Shown in pieces: positions 9,160-18,840 of a stretch of 64,000 bases of DNA (positions are counted from its first letter, which is position 1; each line of letters starts with the position of its first letter). Location of the stretch: positions 462,568 to 526,567 of the forward strand of contig NZ_BMOE01000001.1 of NCBI RefSeq assembly GCF_014646915.1. Direction: 5' to 3'. This DNA is from Deinococcus aquiradiocola. GTDB taxonomy: Bacteria > Deinococcota > Deinococci > Deinococcales > Deinococcaceae. Both the position numbers and the translations under genes were made by a program. The notes beneath the pieces were generated by a model. It saw only the letters and a list, made by a program, of their open reading frames with translations, was not told where the DNA came from and did no database searches.

Positions 9160-10278
9160 TCACGGCCAGAGCCGGTTGAAGTACAGGGTGGGGAGGGTGC
9201 CCTCGCCGCGCACGCGCATCTCGAGGTGCAGGTGCGGTCCGGCACTCAGGCCGGTCGTGCCGACCTGACCGATCACGTCGCCGCGCCGCACGACCTGACC
9301 GACCTTCACGAGCAGTTTGCTCTGGTGGAAGTACAGGCTGAGCAGGCCCGCCCCGTGGTCGATGGCGACGAGGCCGCCCCGGACGGGGTACGTGGCGGCG
9401 ATCACGACGCGGCCGTCGTTGACGGCGCGGACGGGCGTGCCGATCTTGGCGGGGAAGTCCATGCCGTAGTGGTACGCGACGGGGCCGCCCGCGAGATACG
9501 TGCGCGGCTGCCCGAAGGAGCTCGACACGCTGCGGCTGTCGAGGGGCGGCGAGAAGGGCCGCGACCACGCCTGCGGGGTGCGGAGCGCGTACGCGGCCTC
9601 CACGACCTTCTCCTCGGCGGGCCGTTCGGGCGCCTTGAGGCGGTCGGTGAGGGTCTTGGCGAGCGTGAGGTGCTGGATGGGCTGGTCGAGCGCGGAGACG
9701 GGCACGCTGCCTTTCAGGACGTCCTGACCGACGCGGACGGTGTACACGAGCGGGGTGGTCTTGCCGAGCACCACGCGGCCCAGCACGACGTACTCTCCGG
9801 CCGCGCCGATGGGCGTGAGGACCTCGGCGGGCTTTCGGACGTCCTCACCGGTCTCGCTGGGGAAGCTGACCACGGCGTTCCCGGCGTCCTGGCCGCTGAG
9901 GCGCAGCACGAACGCGTCGCCCATGGTGAGGCGCGCGGGCGCGCGGACCGTGACGCCCGACACCACGTTGACAGGCGCCGGATTGGCAGGCGCAGCGGTG
10001 GCGGGTTTCGTGACGGCGGGCTTCGTGGGGGCGGGTGTGGTCGCGGCCGCCCCGGACGGGAGGCGCAGCACCTGCCCGACACTCAGGTCGGGAGACGTGA
10101 GGTTGTTCAGGCGCAGCAGGTCGGCCGGATTCAGGCCGCGTTCCGTCGCGATGCGGTACAGGGTGTCCCCGGCGCGGACGGTGTACACGAGCGCCGCGCC
10201 GGACTGAGCGCCCGCCGGGACGGCCACGCCGAGCGCGAGGGACAGGGTGAGGACGGAGGCGAGCAGAGACAAACGCAT
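9160..10278 (-). CDS. Secreted LysM and M23 peptidase (cell-wall endopeptidase)
   Basis: This is a 372-residue exported protein. A signal peptide (residues 1-24, ending PAGAQ) is followed by a LysM peptidoglycan-binding domain (about 31-74, VYTVRAGDTLYRIATERGLN), a Pro/Ala/Thr linker, a beta-rich middle and a C-terminal M23 metallopeptidase domain. The zinc ligands are visible as HYGMD (H270, D274) and HLHLE (H349, H351), so it should be catalytically active and cut peptidoglycan cross-bridges. ATG 10278 is leaderless (TATGGT at 10285-10290). It lies downstream of the MFS gene but is separated from it by repeat copy 2 and a hairpin. Confidence 0.92.
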   Translation of the reverse strand: MRLSLLASVLTLSLALGVAVPAGAQSGAALVYTVRAGDTLYRIATERGLNPADLLRLNNLTSPDLSVGQVLRLPSGAAATTPAPTKPAVTKPATAAPANPAPVNVVSGVTVRAPARLTMGDAFVLRLSGQDAGNAVVSFPSETGEDVRKPAEVLTPIGAAGEYVVLGRVVLGKTTPLVYTVRVGQDVLKGSVPVSALDQPIQHLTLAKTLTDRLKAPERPAEEKVVEAAYALRTPQAWSRPFSPPLDSRSVSSSFGQPRTYLAGGPVAYHYGMDFPAKIGTPVRAVNDGRVVIAATYPVRGGLVAIDHGAGLLSLYFHQSKLLVKVGQVVRRGDVIGQVGTTGLSAGPHLHLEMRVRGEGTLPTLYFNRLWP

Positions 10279-10339
10279 TCGCCCACCATAACGGCACCTC
10301 ATGAAAGGCAGGCAGCGCAGAACCGGTCGGCCACAACGG

Positions 10340-10369
10340 GACCGGCCCCGAGAGAACGCGGGGCCGGTC
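10340..10369 (-). terminator. Hairpin between MFS gene and M23 peptidase gene
   Basis: An 11-bp stem (10340-10350 with 10359-10369) around an 8-base loop lies just beyond repeat copy 2 on the transcribed minus strand. No strong U-tract follows, so it may be a weak terminator or an RNA-stabilising hairpin. Confidence 0.5.
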
Positions 10370-10390
10370 GGAACACTGGAGGAGACGGTC

Positions 10391-10541
10391 ATACCGTGTT
10401 GATCCGATTCCAGGGACGCCAGGAAACGCCATGGCATCCCCTGGCATCTCTTCAAAGCCGTACGTTTGGTGCTCGCGGCAGGGCGGCGGCTGCGCGTTCC
10501 GGTCGGCTGAACTCCAGGCGTTCAGTTCAGGGCCGGATCAG
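10391..10541. repeat. Interspersed palindromic repeat, copy 2
   Basis: The left end reads ATACCGTGTTGATCCGATTC; the right end carries the GGCTGAACTCC...GTTCAG hairpin and finishes GGCCGGATCAG. It lacks the GGGCAG module seen in copies 1 and 3. TCA at 10538-10540 is the stop codon of the MFS gene, so the element end and the gene end coincide. Confidence 0.9.
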
Positions 10542-11785
10542 GTGCCGGGGGCGGTCACCGTGCGTTCCAGATTGGGGCGCAGCACGAGGCTCAGCACGAG
10601 CAGCACGATGAGGACCGTGCCGCTGAACAGGTACGGCGCGCCGTGCGACACCTTCTGGTACAGGCCCGTGCCGATCAGGGGGCCGGTCATGCGGCCGAGC
10701 GCGAGGGCGCTGCTGTTGAGGCCCGCCACCTGCCCCTGCGCGTTCTCGTCCACGCCGAGCGACAGGGCTGCCGACAGGCTCGGGCCGAGGATGGCGCTGC
10801 CCACCCCAACGAGCGCGAGAGCGCCCGTGATGCTCCAGAAGGTCACGCCGCTCGGCAGGAGCAGCATGCCCGCACCCATCACGAGCAGGCCCGCCGGGAT
10901 GAGGACGGACGCGGACAGCTTCTTGCTGAGGGGCCGGATCGCGCCGCCCTGCACGGCCGCCGCGAGGAACCCGAAGATGGCGAGCATCGTGCCGACGGTG
11001 GTGGCGGTCCTTGCGGGCGAGAGGTGCAGGGTGTCCTGCACGTAGAAGCCGATGGTCTGCTCCATCCCGACGGACGCCAGGGTGTACAGGGCGCTGACGG
11101 CCAGGATCAGGAGCAGCGGGCCGCGCAGCAGCGCCCACGCGGGGCGGCGGCTGGCCGGGTCGTCCTGGCCGGGCTGGCGCGTCTCGCGCAGCGTGAGGGT
11201 GGCGAGGACGGCCGTGAGGAGGCCCAGGCCCGCGCTGAAGAACACGGGAACCACGAGGCCCAGGCGGGACAGGGCCGCGCCGATGGCGGGGCCGAACACG
11301 ACGCCCAGCCCGAAGGCCGCGCCGATGAGGCCCATGGCGGCGGCGCGGTTCTCGCGGCCCGTCAGGTCGGCCATCATGGCCTGCGCGGTGGGGAGGGTGG
11401 CGCTGGACAGCACGCCGCCCAGCAGGCGGGACGCGACGAGCAGCACGAACAGCAGCGTGCCGCTGAGCACGCCGTTCAGGCCGAGCACGGCGAACAGGCC
11501 GAACAGCCCGAAGCTGACGGCGAAGCCGACGAGGCCCGTCTGCAGGACGGGTTTGCGGCCCACGCGTTCGCTGCGGCTGCCCCAGATGGGCGCGAAGACG
11601 AACTGCATCAGGCTGTACGCGGTGGAGAACCACCCGGCCTGCGTCTCGGTCAGGCCGAGCTGACGGGAGAGGGGCGCGATGATCGGGAAGAGGACACTGA
11701 GGCCCAGCATCGCCACGAAAATGGTCAGGAACAGCACGATTTTCGGGCTCGCGCCTCGCCTGGACGGATTGGACGGCGCACTCAT
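10538..11785 (-). CDS. MFS transporter
   Basis: This 415-residue integral membrane protein has about 12 hydrophobic segments and belongs to the major facilitator superfamily, drug/metabolite branch. The loop 2-3 signature is seen as [13 protein letters not shown], and helix 5 carries [16 protein letters not shown], the antiporter-type motif C (GxxxGPxxGG-like). Export of a small hydrophobic compound by proton antiport is therefore likely, but the substrate cannot be named. ATG 11785 is leaderless (TACACT at 11793-11798). The TGA stop lies inside the end of repeat copy 2. The gene is divergent from the M24 peptidase gene, with both promoters in a 108-bp gap. Confidence 0.9.
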   Translation of the reverse strand: MSAPSNPSRRGASPKIVLFLTIFVAMLGLSVLFPIIAPLSRQLGLTETQAGWFSTAYSLMQFVFAPIWGSRSERVGRKPVLQTGLVGFAVSFGLFGLFAVLGLNGVLSGTLLFVLLVASRLLGGVLSSATLPTAQAMMADLTGRENRAAAMGLIGAAFGLGVVFGPAIGAALSRLGLVVPVFFSAGLGLLTAVLATLTLRETRQPGQDDPASRRPAWALLRGPLLLILAVSALYTLASVGMEQTIGFYVQDTLHLSPARTATTVGTMLAIFGFLAAAVQGGAIRPLSKKLSASVLIPAGLLVMGAGMLLLPSGVTFWSITGALALVGVGSAILGPSLSAALSLGVDENAQGQVAGLNSSALALGRMTGPLIGTGLYQKVSHGAPYLFSGTVLIVLLVLSLVLRPNLERTVTAPGT

Positions 11786-11893
11786 GACGGTCAGTGTACG
11801 CCCGCGCCCAGGCCCGGGCAGGGGACGCTTGCCCCGCCCGCATGACGGGTTTCCCGGAGTCGGGGTGCGGGGGCGCGTGTTACTCTGCCTGCC

Positions 11894-12994
11894 ATGTCTA
11901 CAGATCAGACCGCGACGCCCTCGCCCGGCCCGGCCTCCCTCCTGCCCGACACGCTGCGCGCGGCGCTGGACCGGGCGGGGGTGGACGCCCTGTGGGTGAG
12001 CAGCCCTGAGAACATCCGTTACCTGTCGGGCTTCACGAGCGGCCGGGACGCGCGGCTGCTGCTCTCGGCGCAGCCGACGCTGTACACCGACGCGCGGTAC
12101 ACGGTGCAGGCGCAGGAGGAGAGCCGCTTCCCGTCCTTCATCGCGCGGCCGCCCGCGACGCTCGCGCACGCCGCGCCCGCCGTGGAGGGCCTGCGGGTGG
12201 GGTTCGAGGCGGATCACCTGACGGTGGCGGAACTGGAGCGGCTGCGCGCGCACTGGCAGGCGGGCGAGCGCCCGGCGACGCTGGTGTCCACGTCGCGCGT
12301 GATCGACACGCTGCGGCAGGTGAAGACGCCGGACGAGGTGGCGCGCGTGCGGGCCGCGCAGGCGCTCGCGGACGAGGCCTTCGCGGCCGTGCGGCCCTTC
12401 ATCGCGGCGGGCGTGCGCGAGTCGGACGTCGCGGCGCGGCTGGAGGGCTTCATGCGGGAGCGCGGGGCGGGGTCCGCGTTCGGCATCACGGTCGCGTCCG
12501 GCCCGCGCGGCGCGATGCCTCACGGGACGGCGTCGGCCCGCGTGATCGGGAACGACGAGCTGGTCACCGTGGATTTCGGGGCGCTGCTGGACGGGTACCA
12601 CTCCGACATGACGCGCACCGTGGCGGTCGGGAACCCGTCCGAGGAGCTGCGGCGCCTGTACCGCGCGGTGCTGGAGGCCGAGGAGGCCGCCGTGGCCGCC
12701 GTGCGTCCCGGCGCGACGGGCGGCGAGCTGGACGCGGTCGCGCGTGACCTGCTCGGCGCGCACGGACTGGCGGAGGCGTTCGCGCACTCGCTGGGGCACG
12801 GGGTGGGCCTCGCGGTGCACGAGGGGCCGAGCCTGCGGGCGGCCAGCGCGGACGTGCTCGTGCCGGGCATGATCGTGACGGTCGAGCCGGGCGTGTACGT
12901 GCCGGGCGTGGGCGGCGTGCGGATCGAGGACCTGATCCTGGTGACCGAGGACGGTCACGAGGTGCTGTCCCGCTCCGCGAAGGAGCTCCTTTGA
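11894..12994 (+). CDS. M24 family Xaa-Pro peptidase
   Basis: This 366-residue metalloaminopeptidase has an N-terminal creatinase-like domain (starting near [29 protein letters not shown]) and a C-terminal pita-bread catalytic domain. The five metal ligands are all visible: D in [12 protein letters not shown] in YHSDMTRT, H in [14 protein letters not shown] in [11 protein letters not shown] and E in GVRIEDL. It should remove N-terminal residues before proline (PepP) or cut Xaa-Pro dipeptides (PepQ). ATG 11894 is leaderless (TACTCT at 11881-11886). The stop overlaps the next gene's TTG by four bases. Confidence 0.92.
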   Translation: MSTDQTATPSPGPASLLPDTLRAALDRAGVDALWVSSPENIRYLSGFTSGRDARLLLSAQPTLYTDARYTVQAQEESRFPSFIARPPATLAHAAPAVEGLRVGFEADHLTVAELERLRAHWQAGERPATLVSTSRVIDTLRQVKTPDEVARVRAAQALADEAFAAVRPFIAAGVRESDVAARLEGFMRERGAGSAFGITVASGPRGAMPHGTASARVIGNDELVTVDFGALLDGYHSDMTRTVAVGNPSEELRRLYRAVLEAEEAAVAAVRPGATGGELDAVARDLLGAHGLAEAFAHSLGHGVGLAVHEGPSLRAASADVLVPGMIVTVEPGVYVPGVGGVRIEDLILVTEDGHEVLSRSAKELL

Positions 12995-13539
12995 CGCGCG
13001 TGCGGGCGTGGCTGCAGGCGGGCGTGCTGATTGCTGCGGGCGTCGCGGCGCAGGCGGGCGCGGAGCGCGTGTACCGCGTGCAGGCGGGCGACACGCTGTA
13101 CGCGCTGGCGCGGGCGTCCGGCACGACGGCTGCCGACCTCGCGCGGCGCAACGGCCTGAACGGCGGCACGCTGCACGTCGGGACGGTGCTGCGCCTCCCC
13201 GGGCGCGGCGCGGCTCCCGCCAGTCACGTCCGGCCCGCCGTGCTGCCCGCCCGCGCCGCGAACCTGCCCGTGTACCAGAGCGGCATGGCCGTGTATTACG
13301 GCGGGCGGCGGGACACGCGCACGCCGCTCACGGCCGCGCACCTCAGCCTGCCGTTCGGGACGTGGGTGGAGGTCCGGCACGCCCGCACGGGCCGCTCGGT
13401 CCTCGTGATGATCAACGACCGCGGCCCCTTCGGCCGCCGGGACCGCGTGATCGACCTGTCGACCGCCGCTGCCCGCGCGCTCGGCATCACGGGCGAGGGC
13501 GTGGCGCCCGTCACGCTGCGGATCGCGCACCGGCCCTGA
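12991..13539 (+). CDS. Secreted LysM-RlpA-like protein
   Basis: This 182-residue exported protein has a signal peptide (residues 1-24), a LysM domain (about 27-70, [19 protein letters not shown]) and a C-terminal RlpA-like double-psi beta-barrel. The RlpA signature appears as [20 protein letters not shown], then LPFGTWVEV and [21 protein letters not shown], with the aspartate that is catalytic in lytic-transglycosylase RlpA proteins. It probably binds and possibly cleaves denuded peptidoglycan glycans. The TTG start at 12991 overlaps the upstream stop and has AAGGAG about six bases before it. Confidence 0.9.
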   Translation: MTRVRAWLQAGVLIAAGVAAQAGAERVYRVQAGDTLYALARASGTTAADLARRNGLNGGTLHVGTVLRLPGRGAAPASHVRPAVLPARAANLPVYQSGMAVYYGGRRDTRTPLTAAHLSLPFGTWVEVRHARTGRSVLVMINDRGPFGRRDRVIDLSTAAARALGITGEGVAPVTLRIAHRP

Positions 13540-13587
13540 ACGCAGGCCGCGCGCGGCCCGTGAGGCGCGCCGCGCGCGGGAAGGGTG

Positions 13588-13593
13588 TAGAAT
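13588..13593 (+). promoter_or_regulatory. -10 box (TAGAAT) of the YbjN-like gene
   Basis: TAGAAT lies 87 bases before the ATG of the YbjN-like gene, giving a normal leadered transcript that carries a GGAGG ribosome-binding site, unlike most promoters in this window. Confidence 0.6.
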
Positions 13594-13679
13594 CGTTCGG
13601 GTTTCAAACAAGCGGCGGAAGACACCGGCCGGACTTCACGGCCCCTTCCGTCCTGACCACCAACACTGGAGGAATCACC

Positions 13680-14138
<459 letters not shown>

Positions 14139-14183
14139 CCCTCCCGCCCCGCCGTGCGCGGGGCAGGAACAGGCGATCCGCAC

Positions 14184-14216
14184 GGCGCGCCCCCGACACC
14201 TGGTCGGGGGCGCGCC
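14184..14216 (+). terminator. Rho-independent terminator of the YbjN-like gene
   Basis: A perfect 13-bp stem (14184-14196 with 14204-14216) with a 7-base loop is followed by TTTTG. Confidence 0.88.
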
Positions 14217-14311
14217 CTTTTGCCGTGCCGCAGCCCTGGCCCTGCCGCGGCTCAAGGTTCCCTGCCGGAACGCACACCGTTCACGGGGGCACCCGACCCT
14301 ACAGTGACGGC

Positions 14312-15052
14312 ATGGCCCGCCCACCCCTGTCCGAACAGCATCCCGCTCCGCCGCAGCTCGGGGAGGTCGCGCGCCGACTCACGGACGCGTACCTGCCGGG
14401 CCGCCCCCACCCGGAACGCAGCGCCGAACCGCTTGACGGGCTGATCTCCACCATCCTGTCGCAGCAGAACCTCGCCGTCGTCACGCGGCGGCAGTTCGCG
14501 GCCCTGAAACGCATGTACCCGCGCTGGGAGATGGCGCTGCACGACGGTCCGGACGGCATCGAGACGACGCTTCGGGAGGCGGGCGGCGGCCTCATCCGCA
14601 GCAAGTCCCTGACCATCTGGAACGTGCTGCACACCCTGGAGGAGGCGCGCGGCACGCTCAGCCTCGCGGACACGCGCGGCATGGCGGACGGCGAGGTGCG
14701 CGCCCTGCTGGAGGGCCTGCCGGGCGTTGGCCCCAAGACGGCTTCGTGCGTGCTGCTCTTCGATCTGGCGCGGCCCGCCATGCCGGTCGACACGCACATC
14801 GACCGCATCTCGCGGCGGCTGGAACTCGTGCCCGCCAGATGGAACGCCGTGAAGATCGAACGGTGGTACGAGGAGGTCCTGCCGCGCACCTGGGCGGACC
14901 GCTACGCCTTCCACGTGAGCACCATCGCGCACGGGCGCGCCGTGTGCCGCTCGCAGCGCCCCAGGTGCGCCGGGTGCCTGCTGCTGGACCTGTGCCCGTC
15001 GGCTGCCGTGTTCATGTACGGCGAGCAGCAGCCGGACGGGCGGGCCGGGTGA
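14312..15052 (+). CDS. nth: Endonuclease III-like DNA glycosylase/AP lyase
   Basis: This 246-residue HhH-GPD family base-excision repair enzyme shows the helix-hairpin-helix [15 protein letters not shown] with the catalytic Lys in GPKTA, and the catalytic Asp in [13 protein letters not shown]. The C-terminus carries a [4Fe-4S] cluster motif Cx6Cx2Cx5C ([17 protein letters not shown]). It should remove oxidised pyrimidines. Deinococcus species usually carry several endonuclease III paralogues with different substrate preferences, so this is one of a set. ATG 14312 is leaderless (TACAGT at 14300-14305). Confidence 0.92.
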   Translation: MARPPLSEQHPAPPQLGEVARRLTDAYLPGRPHPERSAEPLDGLISTILSQQNLAVVTRRQFAALKRMYPRWEMALHDGPDGIETTLREAGGGLIRSKSLTIWNVLHTLEEARGTLSLADTRGMADGEVRALLEGLPGVGPKTASCVLLFDLARPAMPVDTHIDRISRRLELVPARWNAVKIERWYEEVLPRTWADRYAFHVSTIAHGRAVCRSQRPRCAGCLLLDLCPSAAVFMYGEQQPDGRAG

Positions 15053-15067
15053 CGCGCCCATGAAGAA

Positions 15068-15091
15068 GCCCGCACCGGTTCGGGCGCGGGC
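15068..15091 (-). terminator. Hairpin terminator of the 15109-15648 gene
   Basis: The short stem GCCCGC (15068-15073) / GCGGGC (15086-15091) lies between convergent genes; on the minus strand it is followed by TTCTTC. Confidence 0.55.
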
Positions 15092-15108
15092 CTGCGGGAC
15101 GTTCCGGA

Positions 15109-15648
15109 TCAGTTGAGTTTGATGCTGTTCGTGAACGCCTTGACGTCCGCTTCGTTCTTGCTGTAGTCGGCGATGGTGCTGCTGATGGTGAGGACCAGCA
15201 TGCGGCCCTGCGCGCTCGTGATGAGCATCTCGCGGCGCACGTCGCCGGTGCGGCTCGGCGCGACGAACACGAAGTCCGCCCACTCGTTGCCGTTCAGGGT
15301 GACCATCTGCTGCTTCAGGGACTTGATGCCGGGCACCTGCGCGCGGATCACGGTGGGGAACTGCGTGAGCATGGTGGCGACGTCGGCCTTGTTGAGCTTG
15401 GCGTCGCGCCATTCGAAGGCGAGGCTGAGTTTGCTGTCGGGGCTGAGGAACACCGCCTCGGGACGGTTCCCGGCGGGGAAGATCTTCTGGACGCCCTTGT
15501 CGGTGAGCATCTGGAGGCGCTCGCCGGTGTCGAGGCTGAGGGGGAGGTTCGGGATGGGGGAGGTGGCGGCGTGCGCGAGGCTGGCCGTGCCGACGAGGGC
15601 CGTGAGGCCGAGGACTGCGGTGCGGCGCGCGCTGGTGGTGAACGTCAT
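15109..15648 (-). CDS. Secreted hypothetical protein
   Basis: This 179-residue protein has a clear signal peptide (residues 1-28, cleavage after AHA). The mature part alternates short strands and helices without cysteine pairs or catalytic motifs (LSLDTGERLQMLTDKGVQKIFPAG; LAFEWRDAKLNKADVATML; FTNSIKLN at the end). The pattern is loosely like PsbP/DUF1795-type exported proteins, but I cannot assign a family. ATG 15648 is leaderless (TAGGCT at 15655-15660). It is a single gene convergent with nth. Confidence 0.7.
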   Translation of the reverse strand: MTFTTSARRTAVLGLTALVGTASLAHAATSPIPNLPLSLDTGERLQMLTDKGVQKIFPAGNRPEAVFLSPDSKLSLAFEWRDAKLNKADVATMLTQFPTVIRAQVPGIKSLKQQMVTLNGNEWADFVFVAPSRTGDVRREMLITSAQGRMLVLTISSTIADYSKNEADVKAFTNSIKLN

Positions 15649-15725
15649 GACGGCAGCCTAGAGGCTGAGGCTGCCGCTGCCGTGTGGAAGTCATGAGAAG
15701 CGCTTGAGGCGGCGTCAGGCGCGCG

Positions 15726-16304
15726 TCATGCAGGGGGACGGTTCAGGTTCGTGAACGCGAGCGGCGCCGCGTCCCGCACCTGCGGCCACATCACGGCCTG
15801 TACCTGCAGCGCGTCCAAGAGGGAACGCATCCGCAGGTCCTGCCGGTCCAGGTGCGCCTGCACGGCCCCCAGGGCGGAGCGGTGGTACAGCGCGGCGAGC
15901 GGCTGTCCTCTCCCCTCCCCGTCCCGGCCCACGACCGCCTGCGCGCCGGGCGTGACGGCCGCGTGCAGCAGCGCCCAGTACCGGGCCGTGAGGTACGGGA
16001 GGTCCACGGCCGAGTACGCGACCCACTCCGCGCCCTGCGGGAGGGCCGTCAGGGCGGCCTCCAGTCCGGCGAGCGGCCCGAGGCCCGGCCGCAGGTCCGG
16101 CGTGACGGTCCAGCCGGGCAGGTCGTACCGGCCGGGCGGCGCGATCAGCAGGCGCGGGGCGCACGCCTGCAGGGACGCCGCGACGCGCTCCAGCATCGGG
16201 ACGCCGTCCACGCGGTACAGGGCCTTGTCCTGCCCGAAGCGGCGCGACTGCCCGCCCGCCGTGATGGCGGCCGCGAGCGGCAGGGGCGGGCGGGGGCCAG
16301 GCAT
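15726..16304 (-). CDS. mobA: Molybdenum cofactor guanylyltransferase
   Basis: MobA attaches GMP to molybdopterin to give the bis-MGD cofactor of DMSO-reductase-family enzymes such as formate dehydrogenase. The 192-residue protein has the nucleotidyltransferase opening AAAITAGGQSRRFGQDKAL (family LAGGxSxRxGxDKAL) and the metal-binding VAYSAVDLPYLTA (family DxP). The usual RP-x-x-G-L block appears as DLRPGLGPLAGL. ATG 16304 is preceded by TATAAC six bases upstream. No molybdoenzyme is nearby, but fdhD, also needed for formate dehydrogenase, lies at 32508-33371. Confidence 0.9.
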   Translation of the reverse strand: MPGPRPPLPLAAAITAGGQSRRFGQDKALYRVDGVPMLERVAASLQACAPRLLIAPPGRYDLPGWTVTPDLRPGLGPLAGLEAALTALPQGAEWVAYSAVDLPYLTARYWALLHAAVTPGAQAVVGRDGEGRGQPLAALYHRSALGAVQAHLDRQDLRMRSLLDALQVQAVMWPQVRDAAPLAFTNLNRPPA

Positions 16305-16438
16305 GCGCCCGTTATAGCGGGCGGGCCGCGTTCAGAGAATCCTTAGTTTGCCGGACTTCAGACAATGCCGACCGCGCGCCGGGCCTTAAATGAGACCCAG
16401 ATCACCAGATGGACTGCCACGGCAGACAAAGGAGCCCC

Positions 16439-16876
16439 ATGAAGAACGTGATGTTGCTGTCCCTCGGCGCGCTGGCCCTCGCCTCCTGCGCCCCCATGAT
16501 GATGAGCCCCATGTACACCCTCACCCCCCAGGCGAGCGCGCCCGCCGGCGTGAACCCGGCCGGGAACGCCAGCGTCACCAAGAGCGACACCATGACCATG
16601 ACGACCGTGAAGCTCACGGGCCTCGCCGCGAACACGTACTACGTCGGGCACTACCACGTGATGGGCACGGCCAGCACCGAGCCCTGCAAGAGCGGCGGCG
16701 CGCCGATCATGGCGAGCATGATGGTCGGGCAGACGGACGCGGCGGGTGCCCTGACGCTCAGCGGGAACGTCGCCACGGCCGACATCGCGGCCGCCACGTA
16801 CCTGAACGTTCACACCGCCAAGGACAGCACCGGCGCGCCTGCAGACGCGGGCGTCGCCTGCACCCCCCTGAAGTAA
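16439..16876 (+). CDS. Small lipoprotein of unknown function
   Basis: This 145-residue protein has a lipoprotein signal peptide with lipobox LASC (Cys17), so it should be anchored to a membrane. The mature part is rich in Met at the start (MMMSPM) and contains VKLTGLAANTYYVGHYHVMG, EPCKSGG and a closing VNVHTAKDS-like strand (LNVHTAKDS). This pattern is reminiscent of CHRD or Cu/Zn-SOD-like beta-sandwich proteins, where HxH pairs bind metal; that assignment is only a suggestion. AAAGGAG precedes ATG 16439, and a terminator follows. Confidence 0.75.
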   Translation: MKNVMLLSLGALALASCAPMMMSPMYTLTPQASAPAGVNPAGNASVTKSDTMTMTTVKLTGLAANTYYVGHYHVMGTASTEPCKSGGAPIMASMMVGQTDAAGALTLSGNVATADIAAATYLNVHTAKDSTGAPADAGVACTPLK

Positions 16877-16892
16877 CCTCCCCTGCCGCAGC

Positions 16893-16919
16893 GGGCCGCC
16901 TCCACGTGTGGGGCGGCCC
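16893..16919 (+). terminator. Rho-independent terminator of the lipoprotein gene
   Basis: An 8-bp stem GGGCCGCC (16893-16900) / GGCGGCCC (16912-16919) with an 11-base loop is followed by TCATT. Confidence 0.7.
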
Positions 16920-16973
16920 TCATTGCTGGACGCGCCGGACGCCGAGGCTGACGGCAGCGTGCGCCGTGCCTGC

Positions 16974-16979
16974 TATCAT
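16974..16979 (+). promoter_or_regulatory. -10 box (TATCAT) of the hisZ-hisG unit
   Basis: TATCAT ends seven bases before a GTG at 16987. This is the spacing of leaderless promoters in this window, so the transcript should begin at the micro-ORF rather than at hisZ itself. Confidence 0.65.
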
Positions 16980-16986
16980 CCCGGAC

Positions 16987-17046
16987 GTGTTGAACCGCCT
17001 GACCGCCCACCTGCTCGCCGGCCCGCCAGGGAGCGTGGCCGCATGA
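16987..17046 (+). CDS. Candidate 19-codon leader ORF overlapping hisZ
   Basis: A GTG placed at the expected transcription start opens a 19-codon frame, [19 protein letters not shown], which ends at TGA 17044-17046. That TGA overlaps the hisZ ATG (ATGA). Ribosomes finishing it are positioned to restart at hisZ. It contains one His codon only, so it is not a classical His attenuator. A Pro-Pro-Gly triplet, a known EF-P-dependent stalling motif, lies six codons before the stop. Translation is not proven; the support is the promoter spacing and the exact overlap. Confidence 0.5.
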   Translation: MLNRLTAHLLAGPPGSVAA

Positions 17047-18185
17047 TCCTGCCCCAGGGGACGAGAGACGTCCTGCCGCCCGAGTGGGCGTGGCGGGAGC
17101 ATCTGCGCAACCGGGTCGCGGCGCACTTCGGAACGTGGGGCTACCAGGGCGTGGAACTGCCCGCGCTGGAACTGCAGGACCCGCATCACCCGCAGGACGC
17201 GCGGGCCTTCAAGCTCATCGACCGGGGCGGCGAGGTGCTGGCCCTGCGGAGCGAGTTCACGACGGCCGTGCAGCGCCTCGTGCGGCTGCGCTACCCGGCC
17301 GGGCCGTTCCCGCTGCGGCTGCAGTACGGCGGGCGCCTGTGGCTGCGCTCGCAGGCGAGCGAACTCGGGCGGCTGCGGGAGTTCACGCAGCTGGGCGTGG
17401 AACTGATCGGGGTGGACACCCCGCAGGCCGACGCGGAACTCCTCGCGCTGAGCCTCAGCACCCTGGAGGCGGTCGGCGTGCGCGCGCACCTGGAGGTCGG
17501 GCACCCCGGCTTCCTGGACGCGCTGCTGGAGGACGCTGGCCTGCCGGACCCGCTGCGCGCGCAGCTGCACGAAGTGCTGGACCGCAAGAGCGGCCCGGAC
17601 CTGGGCGCGCTGATCCGCACGCACTCGCTCGGCGCGGACCTGGAACGCACCCTGAACGTCGTGCTGGACCTGTACGGCGGCCCGGAGGTGCTCGCGGCGG
17701 CCCGCTCGCTGCCGCTGGGGGACCGGGCGCGCTCGGCGCTGGATCACCTGGGGCGCGTCGCGGACCTGTTCGGGCCGGAGCGGCTGCTGTTCGACCTGGG
17801 CATGTCGCGCCGCTACCAGTACTACTCGGGCTTCACGTTCCGGGCGTACGCGGACGGCTCGCCCCGCCAGATCCTGGGCGGCGGGCGCTACGAGGCGGAA
17901 GGCGGGCTGGGCGGCGCGGGCTTCGCGGTGGGCCTGGAGCGCCTGACGGAGGTCGCGGCGCGGCACCTGCCGCCCGAACCGGAAGTGGTGCTGGCGCTGG
18001 ACGCGGGCGGCGCGCAGTACGCGCGGGCGCAGGGCCTGATCGCGGAGGGCTGCTGGACGGACGACCGAACGGAACTCGCCCGGTACGCCGCGCAGCGCGG
18101 CATCCGGCGAGGCGCGCGCGGGCACGAGCTGGCAGACCTGGACGTGCTGCTCGGGCCGGACGCGGCGGCAGGAGGTCAGGCATGA
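17043..18185 (+). CDS. hisZ: ATP phosphoribosyltransferase regulatory subunit HisZ
   Basis: HisZ is a histidyl-tRNA synthetase paralogue that forms a hetero-octamer with short-form HisG and confers histidine feedback on the first step of histidine synthesis. The 380-residue protein has class II synthetase motifs ([59 protein letters not shown]) and [10 protein letters not shown] near the end, but lacks the anticodon-binding domain of a true HisRS. ATG 17043 overlaps the leader micro-ORF stop, and its own stop overlaps hisG by four bases (ATGA). Confidence 0.93.
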   Translation: MILPQGTRDVLPPEWAWREHLRNRVAAHFGTWGYQGVELPALELQDPHHPQDARAFKLIDRGGEVLALRSEFTTAVQRLVRLRYPAGPFPLRLQYGGRLWLRSQASELGRLREFTQLGVELIGVDTPQADAELLALSLSTLEAVGVRAHLEVGHPGFLDALLEDAGLPDPLRAQLHEVLDRKSGPDLGALIRTHSLGADLERTLNVVLDLYGGPEVLAAARSLPLGDRARSALDHLGRVADLFGPERLLFDLGMSRRYQYYSGFTFRAYADGSPRQILGGGRYEAEGGLGGAGFAVGLERLTEVAARHLPPEPEVVLALDAGGAQYARAQGLIAEGCWTDDRTELARYAAQRGIRRGARGHELADLDVLLGPDAAAGGQA

Positions 18186-18832
18186 CGTCCCCCACTCCGA
18201 TCACGCTCGCGCTCCCGAAGGGCCGCATCTTCGAGGAGAGCGTCGCGCTGCTCGCGCAGGCGGGCCTGCCCATCACGCTGCCCGAGAAGAGCCGTGCCCT
18301 GCAGTGGCAGATGGGGCACGTCACGCTGCTGGAACTGCGGAATCAGGACGTGCCGGTGTACGTGGACCTGGGCATCGCGGACGCAGGCATCGTCGGCAAG
18401 GACGTGCTGGCCGAGTCGGGCCGCGCCATCTACGAGCCGCTCGACCTGAACTTCTCGCACTGCCGCCTCTCGCTGATCCGCGAGGTGGGCGCGACGGGCC
18501 CGGTGCAGCGCGTGGCGAGCAAGTACCCGCGCCTGACGGCCGCGTACCTGCTGGAGCGCGGCCTGAGTGCCGAGATCGTGAAGCTGAGCGGGAACATCGA
18601 ACTGGCATGCCTGACGGGCCTGTCGGACGCCGTGGTGGACCTCGTGCAGACGGGCAGCACCCTGCGCGCCAACCACCTGGAGGAACTGGAGGTGATCCTG
18701 CGGTCCAGCGCGCGACTCGTGGTGAACCGCACGTCCCTGAAACTGAAGCGGCAGGAACTGCGCCCGCTCATCGAGCGGCTGCGTGACCTGACCGCGCCCG
18801 CCGCGCGGACGGACGCCCGGACGGGCGACTGA
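18182..18832 (+). CDS. hisG: ATP phosphoribosyltransferase, short form
   Basis: HisG joins ATP and PRPP to make phosphoribosyl-ATP, committing carbon to histidine. At 216 residues it is the short form, which needs HisZ; the C-terminal regulatory domain of long HisG is absent. Signatures are [48 protein letters not shown] and the PRPP-binding block [21 protein letters not shown]. It is translationally coupled to hisZ. The other his genes are not in this window. Confidence 0.96.
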   Translation: MTSPTPITLALPKGRIFEESVALLAQAGLPITLPEKSRALQWQMGHVTLLELRNQDVPVYVDLGIADAGIVGKDVLAESGRAIYEPLDLNFSHCRLSLIREVGATGPVQRVASKYPRLTAAYLLERGLSAEIVKLSGNIELACLTGLSDAVVDLVQTGSTLRANHLEELEVILRSSARLVVNRTSLKLKRQELRPLIERLRDLTAPAARTDARTGD

Positions 18833-18840
18833 GCGCCACC

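Noticed and set aside
10538..12958. Very long minus-strand open frame extending upstream of the MFS transporter
   Set aside because: The region beyond 11785 is antisense to the M24 peptidase gene, has Arg/His/Ala-rich composition typical of a shadow frame, and the MFS start is fixed by its leaderless -10.
16987..17046. hisZ leader ORF considered as a classical histidine attenuator
   Set aside because: Only one His codon is present, and no alternative terminator hairpin lies before hisZ.
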